A stretch of DNA of 50,084 nucleotides from Nocardiopsis prasina DSM 43845 (GTDB taxonomy: Bacteria; Actinomycetota; Actinomycetes; Streptosporangiales; Streptosporangiaceae). Position 1 is the stretch's first letter, and every line of letters begins with the position of its first letter. The stretch covers positions 73,411 to 123,494 of the forward strand of contig NZ_ANAE01000162.1 in NCBI RefSeq assembly GCF_000341265.1, read 5' to 3'. A program made the position numbers and the translations under genes. Positions 36,138-44,853 of the stretch are shown in pieces. The notes beneath the pieces were generated by a model. That model had not been told where the DNA came from. It saw nothing but the letters and a program-made list of their open reading frames with translations, and made no database searches.

Positions 36138-36718
36138 GAAGCGTCCGTCCCTTCAGCGCCCTCGGGGGCGTTCTCGTCCACGCACACACACGGGCCCTTG
36201 GCCCACCAGTCCGGAAGCTCGGCCAGGGCCTCCGCCCCGAACGGGTTGGTGCCCGGCGCCGCCAGCTCGTGGCCGACCAGCGCGTGCAGGCACTTGACCC
36301 TCGTCGGCATGCCCCCGGTGCTCTGCATCCCCTCGGGCAACGGCTCCATCCCGTCAGTGCGCGCCTGCTCGGCGCGCTCCTCCAGGTAGGACTCGTGGGC
36401 CCGGGTGTAGGCCTCCTGGAGCTCGGGCTCCTCGCCCAGGCGCTCCTGCATCCGACGCATACGGCCGTCGTTCTCGAGACGGCCGATCGCCGAGGCGGCT
36501 CGCGGGCATGTCAGGTAGTACAACGTCGGGAAGGGGGTGCCGTCTTCCAGGCGGGGAGCGGTCTTCACCACGTCGGGGAGGCCGCACGGGCACCGGTGCG
36601 CTACGGCACGGACCCCCCGCGGCTGGCGGCCCAACTGGAGTTCGATGGCGGCGAGGTCCCGTTCGGACGCGGGACCGCCGTCGGTGTGCCCCGGAACGGG
36701 CTGATCTGCGGAAGTCAT
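36134..36718 (-). CDS. DUF501 protein
   Basis: This 194-residue soluble protein has the DUF501 pattern: an N-terminal RDLAAIELQLGRQPRGVRAVAHRCPCGLPDVVKTAPRLEDGTPFPTLYYLTCPRAASAIGRLE region with three conserved Cys that may bind metal (written here only by key residues CPCG and TCPR), a central helical charged segment and CLHALVGHELA...NPFG. It is invariably found between FtsB-like and ppx genes in actinobacteria (Rv1025). The function is unknown. No strong ribosome binding site precedes the ATG at 36716-36718. Confidence 0.9.
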   Translation of the reverse strand: MTSADQPVPGHTDGGPASERDLAAIELQLGRQPRGVRAVAHRCPCGLPDVVKTAPRLEDGTPFPTLYYLTCPRAASAIGRLENDGRMRRMQERLGEEPELQEAYTRAHESYLEERAEQARTDGMEPLPEGMQSTGGMPTRVKCLHALVGHELAAPGTNPFGAEALAELPDWWAKGPCVCVDENAPEGAEGTDAS

Positions 36719-36770
36719 GACCAGCCCAGCATAGTTGCCGCCGTACCCGCCCGGGCCGGGTCCGCAGGAC

Positions 36771-37298
36771 CTAGAGACCGGCGTCGGGCTCCGGGCTGTC
36801 GGCCTCCTCCACGGAGCGCCACAACTCGGTGAACCACGGTTCGGTGGGCTCGGCCGGGCCCGCCTCGGCCTCGGCCTCGGAACCGGGCCTGATGACGATG
36901 TAGGCGGTCTCCTCGGGGTACTGGTAGTGGAGCCGGGCGCGGGCCTCGCGCTCCACGTAGCCCTCGTCGCCCAGGGCCTCCTCGCGCTCCTGGAGGTGGG
37001 CGACGTTCTCCTCCATGCGGGCGCGCTCCTCCTTGAGCTGCGCGATCTCCGACTGCTGCATGACGTACTCGCGCAGTGGATAGGCCAGGCTCAGCGCGAT
37101 CACGCACACGACCAGCGCGAGGATGGCCGCGCGGCTGGTGAGCATGGGCCGCACCCTGGAGGTGCGGCCCACACCGGAGTCCTTCGTGCCCGCGTCACCC
37201 GCGCGCTTGGCGCCCTTCCGGGCAGCGGCCTTCGCAGGCCTGTCGGCTTTGGTCGCCTTCTTGGCCTTTGTGGGCGGCTGCTTGGTTTCGCGGGACAC
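36771..37298 (-). CDS. FtsB/DivIC-like septum formation protein
   Basis: This 175-residue single-pass membrane protein has a long basic Lys/Ala N-terminus (about 1-50), a membrane span (about 55-76, AAILALVVCVIALSLAYPL), and a coiled coil (QQSEIAQLKEERARMEENVAHLQEREEAL). The short conserved GYVEREARARLHYQYPEETAYIV stretch is typical of FtsB/DivIC. Such proteins link FtsL and FtsQ in the divisome. The C-terminal tail is acidic. Its GTG start lies nine bases after eno, so it is in the eno operon, as in M. tuberculosis (Rv1024). Confidence 0.92.
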   Translation of the reverse strand: MSRETKQPPTKAKKATKADRPAKAAARKGAKRAGDAGTKDSGVGRTSRVRPMLTSRAAILALVVCVIALSLAYPLREYVMQQSEIAQLKEERARMEENVAHLQEREEALGDEGYVEREARARLHYQYPEETAYIVIRPGSEAEAEAGPAEPTEPWFTELWRSVEEADSPEPDAGL

Positions 37299-37307
37299 TG
37301 GGGCAGA

Positions 37308-38693
<1,386 letters not shown>

Positions 38694-38756
38694 CTAGTCC
38701 ATACCGGACGTATCGCCCGCCGTCACGGCTCGGGCGACCTCCACATCGGTACGTAC

Positions 38757-38820
38757 CGGTTAAACCGAACCGCCCGGAAGTGGCCGTTCCGCTTGCCTGG
38801 CCCCCACCCGTGTCTATAGT
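38757..38820 (+). promoter_or_regulatory. Promoter of SEDS gene with upstream palindrome
   Basis: TTGCCT (38793-38798) and TATAGT (38815-38820) are separated by 16 bases, a good promoter with a leader of roughly 70 bases. CGGTTAAACCG at 38757-38767 is an 11-base palindrome just upstream and may be an operator. The 303-base gap 38592-38894 holds no other gene. Confidence 0.5.
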
Positions 38821-38894
38821 TCCAACTGAGGGCCGCCCGTCCCCCCATCCACACCGGAACAGCCACGGCCCCGCGTGAACGGTAGAGGACGAGC

Positions 38895-40346
38895 ATGGCC
38901 AACCCGCCGACCGAACCGCTGGACGGGGCTCTGCGCCCCGCGCGACAAAGACGCGCCGAACTGGCGCTGTTGCTCGCCTCGATCGGGGTGACCTTCGCCG
39001 CCCTGCTGTACGCGTCACTGTCGGTGACCGGCGGCGTCGACGACCGAGTGCTGGTGTACGGCGCGGTGCTCGGCGCGGGTGCGATCGCCCTGCACGTGCT
39101 GCTGCGGTTCGTGGCCCCCTACGCCGACCCCGTGCTGCTCCCGGTCGCCACGGCGCTCAGCGGGCTCGGCATCACCATGATCTGGGCGCTCCAGATGACC
39201 CGGGACCTCGCCCCCGGCAGCAGTGAGGCCGACAGGCAGCTGATGTGGACGCTGGTCGGCATGGTGCTGTGCGCCGCCGCCATCGTGTTCGTGAGGCATC
39301 CGCGTCGCCTGACCATGTACACCTACCTCATCGCCCTGGCCGCGCTGGTCCTGCTGCTGCTCCCGCTGTCGCCGCTGGGCCACGAGGTGCTGGGCGCCCG
39401 CCGGTGGATCATGGTCGGGCCCTTCACCATGCAGCCCTCGGAGTTCGCGAAGGTGCTGCTGGTGATCTTCCTCGCCTCGTACCTGGGCCGCCAGCGCGAC
39501 GTGATGGCGCTGGTCACCCGCACCTTCAGGATCGGCGGGGTGAAGGTGTTCAGCGCACCGCGCGCCCGGGACCTGGCCCCGATGGCCGTGGGCTGGGGGG
39601 TGGCGATCCTGCTGCTGGTGGGCACCAAGGACCTGGGCACCTCGCTGCTGCTGTTCGGGACGTTCCTGGCCGTGCTGTACGCGGCCACCGCACGCAAGTC
39701 CTGGGTGCTGATCGGGCTGGTGGCCTTCTCAGCGGGCGCCTACGTGGCCTACCTGATCTTCGGGCACGTGCAGAACCGGGTGCGGATCTGGCTGAACGCG
39801 TTCGACCCGGACGTGTACCACAGCGAGGGCGGCAGCTTCCAGGTGGTGGAGGGCATGATCGCCCTGGCCTACGGCGGGCTGTTGGGGACCGGGTTCCACA
39901 GTGGCAACGCGGAGAACCTGTTCGCCGCCGACAGCGACCTCATCCTGGTGTCGATGGGCGAGAAGCTGGGCCTGACGGGGCTCATGGCGGTGCTCACCCT
40001 GCTGCTGCTCTTCGCCCAGCGGGCGCTGCGCATCTCCCTGGGCTGCCGGGACGTGTTCCTCAAGCTCACCGCGCTCGGCTACGGCTTCATCACCGCGTTC
40101 GACGTGTTCATCGTGCTGGGCGGGGCGACGCTGATCATCCCGCTCACGGGTATGACCACGCCGTTCCTGTCGGCGGGCGGGTCCGCGCTGATGGCCAACT
40201 GGCTGATCGTGGGCCTGTTGCTGACCATCAGCGAGACCGCCCGCCGTCCGCAGGAGTCGTTCAGCTCGGGGCTGGCGCCGGGCGACCCCGCGACCGAGGT
40301 GATCAACGTGCGGGACCTGCCCGACGGCATCCGGGACCGCCGCTGA
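38895..40346 (+). CDS. SEDS family glycan polymerase (FtsW/RodA-like)
   Basis: This 483-residue integral membrane protein has ten or more predicted spans. SEDS signatures include ARRWIMVGPFTMQPSEFAKVLLVIFLASYL, KDLGTSLLLFGTFLAVLY, the catalytic-type Asp region IWLNAFDPD, EGMIALAYGGLLGTGF and LIIPLTGMTTPFLSAGGSALMANW. SEDS proteins polymerise lipid II with a class B PBP. No PBP gene lies next to it, unlike the FtsW or RodA operons, and the position beside eno is not the dcw cluster, so it is probably an extra SEDS paralogue. AGAGGA lies a few bases upstream of the ATG. The gene ends six bases from the convergent transporter gene. Confidence 0.93.
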   Translation: MANPPTEPLDGALRPARQRRAELALLLASIGVTFAALLYASLSVTGGVDDRVLVYGAVLGAGAIALHVLLRFVAPYADPVLLPVATALSGLGITMIWALQMTRDLAPGSSEADRQLMWTLVGMVLCAAAIVFVRHPRRLTMYTYLIALAALVLLLLPLSPLGHEVLGARRWIMVGPFTMQPSEFAKVLLVIFLASYLGRQRDVMALVTRTFRIGGVKVFSAPRARDLAPMAVGWGVAILLLVGTKDLGTSLLLFGTFLAVLYAATARKSWVLIGLVAFSAGAYVAYLIFGHVQNRVRIWLNAFDPDVYHSEGGSFQVVEGMIALAYGGLLGTGFHSGNAENLFAADSDLILVSMGEKLGLTGLMAVLTLLLLFAQRALRISLGCRDVFLKLTALGYGFITAFDVFIVLGGATLIIPLTGMTTPFLSAGGSALMANWLIVGLLLTISETARRPQESFSSGLAPGDPATEVINVRDLPDGIRDRR

Positions 40347-40352
40347 GGAGGC

Positions 40353-41699
40353 TCAGGTCAGGAACGTGATGCACAGGGAGGCGACGAGGATGCCGAAGAG
40401 CATCACGACCGCCGAGTAGCCCAGGATGCGCCCCGCCCGCAGCTTGGTCAGCGCGAGCAGCGGCAGCGCCCAGAACGGCTGGATGCCGTTGGTGAGCTGG
40501 TCGCCCATGGCCACCGCCATGACGCCCACCCCGGGGCGGATGCCCAGGGACTCGGTGGCGCCGATGACCACCGGACCCTGTACGGCCCACTGGCCGCCGC
40601 CCGAGGGCACGGCGAGGTTGACCAGGCAGGCGCTGATCAGGGCCCAGAACGGATACGTGAACGGGGTGGAGAACGAGATGAACCACTGGGTGATGACCTC
40701 CAGCAGCCCGGAGGTGTCCATGATCCCCATGATCCCGGCGTAGAAGGGGAACTGGATGATCACGGCGGAGGCGTTCCTCGCCCCCTCGGCGGCCGCCGCC
40801 GAGTAGCTGGCGAGCGTCCCGTGCAGGCCCAGTCCGGCCATGAGGAACGCGAAGTTGAGCATGTTGATGTCCATGCCCACCACACCGTTGGTCACGATGG
40901 CGGGCACGAGGTACACCAGCCCCACGGCGACCACCGCGTACACCAGGACGCGGCTGTGCATGAGGCGCTGCGCCGGTGACAGGGCGAGCAGTTCCTCCTT
41001 GGCGGGCCGCCCGGTCCCGCCGGGGCCGCTCTCGGCGGTGTCGCCGATCTCCTCGCTCTCCTCCGGCTTCGGGGTCATGCTCATCAGCAGCAGCGGGGCG
41101 CCGATCAGCATCGCCGCGAGGAAGACCAGGTTGAAGGGCTGGAAGATGGTCTCGCTGAGTGGCACGAGGCCGATCTGGTCCTCCAGGAAGTGCCCCGGGG
41201 TGTTGACGAGCAGTGGCGCCGATCCGGACAGCCCGCTGTGCCAGACCATCAGCCCCGTGTAGCCGCCCGCGACCACCAGCGGGAAGTGCACCCTGATCCC
41301 GCGTTCCTTGCAGGAGCGGGCCACCTCCACAGCCAGGAGCGCACCGGCGATCAGGCCGAGCCCCCAGTGCAGCATGCCCAGCAGCGCCGAGCCCACGGCC
41401 GTGACCAGCACCGCCGTCAGCGGCCCCCGGGCCAGCCCCGCCACCCTGTGGATCGCCCGCCGCGCCGGAGGCGACGAGGCCAGGGCGTACCCGGTGACCA
41501 GGACCAGGGTCATCTGCATGCCGAACTCCAGCAGGCCCCAGAACCCGCCGTACCAGTCCCCGACCAACTGGATCGGGGTGCGTTCGGTCAGGAACAGGGC
41601 CATACCGAAGACGAGCGCGGACAGGATGACCGCGAAGACGAAGGCGTCCGGCACCCACCTGGTGCTGAACGCCGCGAGCGCGTTTCCGAAGCGGCGCAT
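40353..41699 (-). CDS. atoE: Short-chain fatty acid transporter, AtoE type
   Basis: This 448-residue membrane protein matches the AtoE family: RWVPDAFVFAVILSALVFGMALFLTERTPIQLVGDWYGGFWGLLEFGMQMTLVLVTGYALA at the N-terminus (key parts RWVPDAFVF and GFWGLLEFGMQM), LLGMLHWGLGLIAGALLA, GGYTGLMVWHSGLSGSAPLLV, and the conserved NLAVPSGGGQWAVQGPVV and GDQLTNGIQPFWALPLLA. It probably carries short-chain acids such as acetoacetate or butyrate. The thiolase at 25101 could use such substrates, but it is 14 kb away. ATG at 41697-41699 has GGGAG upstream. Confidence 0.88.
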   Translation of the reverse strand: MRRFGNALAAFSTRWVPDAFVFAVILSALVFGMALFLTERTPIQLVGDWYGGFWGLLEFGMQMTLVLVTGYALASSPPARRAIHRVAGLARGPLTAVLVTAVGSALLGMLHWGLGLIAGALLAVEVARSCKERGIRVHFPLVVAGGYTGLMVWHSGLSGSAPLLVNTPGHFLEDQIGLVPLSETIFQPFNLVFLAAMLIGAPLLLMSMTPKPEESEEIGDTAESGPGGTGRPAKEELLALSPAQRLMHSRVLVYAVVAVGLVYLVPAIVTNGVVGMDINMLNFAFLMAGLGLHGTLASYSAAAAEGARNASAVIIQFPFYAGIMGIMDTSGLLEVITQWFISFSTPFTYPFWALISACLVNLAVPSGGGQWAVQGPVVIGATESLGIRPGVGVMAVAMGDQLTNGIQPFWALPLLALTKLRAGRILGYSAVVMLFGILVASLCITFLT

Positions 41700-42060
41700 A
41701 AGGGGGCTCCCACGGGTTCGGGGGCCCGACTCCGGCGGAGGGTGCCGGAGCCCCGGGCCCCGAGGTGAGAGCACTGTGTTGCATGGGTCACACGGGAGTC
41801 AAGATCAAACTGGGCGATTTGAGGGTTTTCAGCGTTAGGCCGGCAGGTCGTTCACACCAGCCCCGCGGGGGCGAAGCCGGTGGGGCGCCGCCGAGTCACG
41901 GAGGATCGTCCTCGTCGACCTCACCCTGGCGGTGTCGTCCGTGCTCTCCCACATCCTCTGCCGTGCTGGTACGCGTGGCGCGCGGTCGCCCAGGAGCACT
42001 CCCTCGCGACCCGAACGCCCTCGGAAGCGCTCGCGAACTCCGGGACGGGACACGAAAACG
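41700..42060. other. Intergenic region without a recognised gene
   Basis: This 361-base stretch between the transporter start and the mazG terminator contains GC-rich inverted segments (GGGGCCCG/CGGGCCCC near 41720-41762) and an AT-richer part near 41785-41835 that may hold the transporter promoter. The open frames here are shadows continuing from mazG or lack a ribosome binding site. Confidence 0.5.
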
Positions 42061-42092
42061 ACGGCCCCGGGCAGCTCACTGCCCGGGGCCGT
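42061..42092 (-). terminator. Terminator after mazG
   Basis: A perfect 14-bp stem (42061-42074 with 42079-42092) around CTCA lies 14 bases past the mazG stop. Confidence 0.85.
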
Positions 42093-42105
42093 GTTCGCCT
42101 GACGT

Positions 42106-42867
42106 CTACTCGCCCGCCTTCGCCCAGTAGGTGCGCCACTGCTCGTCGCTGAGCTCGCGGGGTTCGTGCCCCTCGGCGCGGGCGGCCTCCTCGGCGGCGC
42201 GCACGCGGGTGTCGAAGCGGCGGGCCGCCAGACGCAGGTCGGTCTCGGCGTCACGACCCTGGTCGCGCTCGGCGGCCACCGCGGCGAAGAGCTCTCCGCC
42301 CTCGACCCCGTCGTCGCCCACGAGGTCGGCCGGGAATCCGTTGCGCACGGCCCGCTTCTGGAGCTCGTAGGCAAGCAGCACGGCGGGCTGGGCGAAGGGC
42401 ACCCCGTCCAGGACCGAGGTCTCACCCGTGCCGCCGTTGGCCCTGGCCTTCTCGGCGCGCTCGGCCGCCTTGACGGCCTCCCAGTTCGACCACACCTCGT
42501 CGGTGCCGGACACGTCCTGGCCCCCGAACACATGGGGGTGGCGGCGGGTCATCTTGTCGATGATCGCGTCGGCGACGTCGTCCACGGTGAACCGGGCCGG
42601 GTCGCCCTCGGGGCGCTCGGCGCCGATCGCGGAGTGGAAGACCACCTGGAGCAACACGTCACCGAGCTCCTCGCGCAGCTGCGGGTAGTCACCGTCCTCG
42701 ATGGTCTCCAGGGTCTCGTAGGACTCCTGGATGAGGAACTTGGCCAGGGACTCGTGGGTCTGGGTGCTGTCCCACGGGCACTCCCGGCGCAGCGTCTCCA
42801 TCACCTCGACCAGGCGGAGCATCCGGTGCCCGGGCACCGGTGGGGTCGGGGCGTCGCTCGTCATCAT
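42106..42867 (-). CDS. mazG: Nucleoside triphosphate pyrophosphohydrolase MazG
   Basis: This 253-residue protein hydrolyses (d)NTPs to monophosphates and PPi and helps remove oxidised nucleotides. The N-terminal MazG domain has LRRECPWDSTQTHESLAKFLIQESYETLETI and REELGDVLLQVVFHS, with EE...ED-type metal residues, and the signature RHPHVFGG; KRAVRNGFP and the C-terminal charged part follow. The C-terminal half is shorter and less conserved than the second domain of E. coli MazG, as in mycobacterial MazG (Rv1021). ATG at 42865-42867 overlaps the stop of the APS kinase gene in an ATGA, so the two are translationally coupled. Confidence 0.93.
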   Translation of the reverse strand: MMTSDAPTPPVPGHRMLRLVEVMETLRRECPWDSTQTHESLAKFLIQESYETLETIEDGDYPQLREELGDVLLQVVFHSAIGAERPEGDPARFTVDDVADAIIDKMTRRHPHVFGGQDVSGTDEVWSNWEAVKAAERAEKARANGGTGETSVLDGVPFAQPAVLLAYELQKRAVRNGFPADLVGDDGVEGGELFAAVAAERDQGRDAETDLRLAARRFDTRVRAAEEAARAEGHEPRELSDEQWRTYWAKAGE

Positions 42868-44447
42868 TCCTCGCTCACGTGCTGGTCGGAGGGGAGCCAA
42901 CCGCCCTCGCGCAGGGCGTCCAGCACCAGGGCCACGGACTCGGCGGGGTCCGCGCCCACGGTGTCGACGACCAGGTCGGCGTCGGTGGGCTCTTCATAGG
43001 GGTCGGAGACCCCGGTGAACTCGGGAATGCGCCCCGCCCGCGCCTGGGCGTACAGGCCCTTGCGGTCGCGGGCCTCGCACTCCTCCAGGGGCGTGGCCAC
43101 GTGCACCAGGAAGAAGTCCCCGAACTCCTCCACCATGGCACGGACCTCGGCCCGTCCGGCCGCGTACGGCGCGATCGGCGCGCACACCGCCACCCCGCCG
43201 TGGCGGGTGATCTCGGCGGCGACGTAGCCGATGCGCCGGATGTTGAGTTCACGGTCCTGCCGGGAGAAGGTCAGTCCCTTGGAGAGCACGCGCCGCACCA
43301 CGTCGCCGTCGAGCAGGCTCACCGTGCGGCCCGAGCGCCGGACTCCGTCGCACACCCCCCGGGCGATGGTGGACTTGCCCGATCCGGACAGGCCCGTGAA
43401 GAGCAGGGTGAGGCCGCGACGGGTACGCGCGGGGCGCAGCCGCGCGAGTTCGGCTCCCACCCGTGCGGGGGTGAACCAGGACGGGAGTTCGCGGCCGTGC
43501 GCGAGTTCCGCCGCGACCTCGTCGTCGCTCAGCTCCGCGAGGACCGTGCGCGGGTCGACGTGGGTGAGGGGCTTCCACAGCGCCTCGTTCGCGTCGTACC
43601 GCCACGGCTCGGGGTCCAGGACGGTCAGCGGCGGCCGCAGCGCCATGACCCGCTCGGTCTCGGGCGGGCTCCCGCCCGCCTCGACCAGCAGGTGGGTGGC
43701 GCCGTAGGCGGCGGCGACGTGCCCCGCCAGCGCGGCGTCGCGTTCGGTCCACGCCCCGCCGAGCGTGCTCGTGGAGCGTGCTCCGGACCGGGGCAGGGTG
43801 ACGACGGCGAACGACGTCCGGGGCGGCAGCAGCGGCTCGGCCGCCAGCACGGTCGCGGCCAGTCCCTCGTCGTGCAGCCCGGTGTCGACGATGACGAGGA
43901 CCTCGGCGCGCCCGAGCGTCTCGGCCTCGGCGCGGATCTGGTGCAGGGCGCGGTGGTGCAGCGGCCGGTCGGTGACCACAGCGAGCAGGGGCCGGTCCGG
44001 GGTGGGTTCCAGTCCGCGCTGGGCGCGGACCTCGGCGGGGGTGGCCCGCAACTCCCGCAGGACCCCGTAGGTGGGCGGCCGCAGCAGGGTGACGTCTCCG
44101 GCCAGGTGGTGCACACCGGCCTCACCCGGCGACTCCCAGCTCTCGCTCACCACGAGTTCCGCCAGCGGGGCGCCCTCCAGGTCCGTGAGCGTGAGCCGCT
44201 CCTGTCCCGCCAGTTCCTCCGGCACCTCAAGGGTGACCGGAACCGGCCAGGGGCGACCGTCGGGCAGACGTCCCCGGAGCGCCACCGACTCCGCCTGTTC
44301 GCGGGTCATGAACCCGGCCAGCGGGTAGGCGCCGCTGAGGATGAGTTCCAAGTGGGCGAGGCCGTCCGGACCTGGGGCGAAGGCCGGGGCACTCGATCGG
44401 CCGGCGCCCCCGCCCGGCCCGCTCCCGTCTCTGTGGGCACTCACCAC
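42864..44447 (-). CDS. cysC: Degenerate ATP sulfurylase domain fused to APS kinase
   Basis: This protein is about 527 residues long. The C-terminal about 190 residues are an intact APS kinase: Walker A FTGLSGSGKSTIARGV, VSLLDGDVVRRVLSKGLTFSRQDRELNIRRIG, the PYAAGRAEVR region and GLYAQARAGRIPEFTGVSDPYEEP. It phosphorylates adenylyl sulfate to PAPS. The N-terminal part has the PUA-like LELILSGAYPLAGFM and a nucleotidyltransferase-like region, but the sulfurylase motif QxRNPxHxxH reads VTDRPLHHRALH and the GRDHAG motif is absent. The sulfurylase half is probably non-catalytic. The start lies within GAGGATGTGCGTGGTG; GTG at 44447 has the best spacing, with ATG at 44453 or GTG at 44444 as alternatives. 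The frame running to 45371 overlaps mfd and is not used. Confidence 0.88.
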   Translation of the reverse strand: MVSAHRDGSGPGGGAGRSSAPAFAPGPDGLAHLELILSGAYPLAGFMTREQAESVALRGRLPDGRPWPVPVTLEVPEELAGQERLTLTDLEGAPLAELVVSESWESPGEAGVHHLAGDVTLLRPPTYGVLRELRATPAEVRAQRGLEPTPDRPLLAVVTDRPLHHRALHQIRAEAETLGRAEVLVIVDTGLHDEGLAATVLAAEPLLPPRTSFAVVTLPRSGARSTSTLGGAWTERDAALAGHVAAAYGATHLLVEAGGSPPETERVMALRPPLTVLDPEPWRYDANEALWKPLTHVDPRTVLAELSDDEVAAELAHGRELPSWFTPARVGAELARLRPARTRRGLTLLFTGLSGSGKSTIARGVCDGVRRSGRTVSLLDGDVVRRVLSKGLTFSRQDRELNIRRIGYVAAEITRHGGVAVCAPIAPYAAGRAEVRAMVEEFGDFFLVHVATPLEECEARDRKGLYAQARAGRIPEFTGVSDPYEEPTDADLVVDTVGADPAESVALVLDALREGGWLPSDQHVSEE

Positions 44448-44853
44448 GCACATCCTCTTCTCTGTCCGTCCAGCGGGACCCTCCACGAGCGTCCAGCGTA
44501 TGCCCGCCGGTCCCCGCACCCCGGTGTCGAGGCCGTCGCTGCGGAATATCACCAGTTCAGGATGGGTTCGGTAGGAAGTGACCCTTCCGGTTCCCCGCGT
44601 GTGGGGGCGGGGCGCGGACGCGGCGGAACCCAACCGCCGCCCCCGCGACCGGCCCGCGTGTGACGGTGGTACTGGATAAGCTGAGAGAAGCCGGGTGGTC
44701 ACGCCCATCGGCCGCCCACAACCGTCACCGTTCACGTACGGACCCGTCCCCACTCGCCTCGCGGGACGGCGGCAACCGTGCCCGCCGCACGCGGGTGTCG
44801 GCGTCAGGGCAGGACCCGACTCCTGAACCGGACCACTTCCAGTTTTTGGTGCT
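44448..44853. promoter_or_regulatory. Divergent region between APS kinase gene and mfd
   Basis: This 406-base gap contains the promoters of both genes. GGTACTGGATAAGCT near 44670-44685 could include a -10-like element for mfd. No hairpin, RNA gene or supported small reading frame was found. Confidence 0.35.

Noticed and set aside
41835..42533. Additional gene downstream of mazG
   Set aside because: The frame overlaps mazG out of phase and crosses its terminator.
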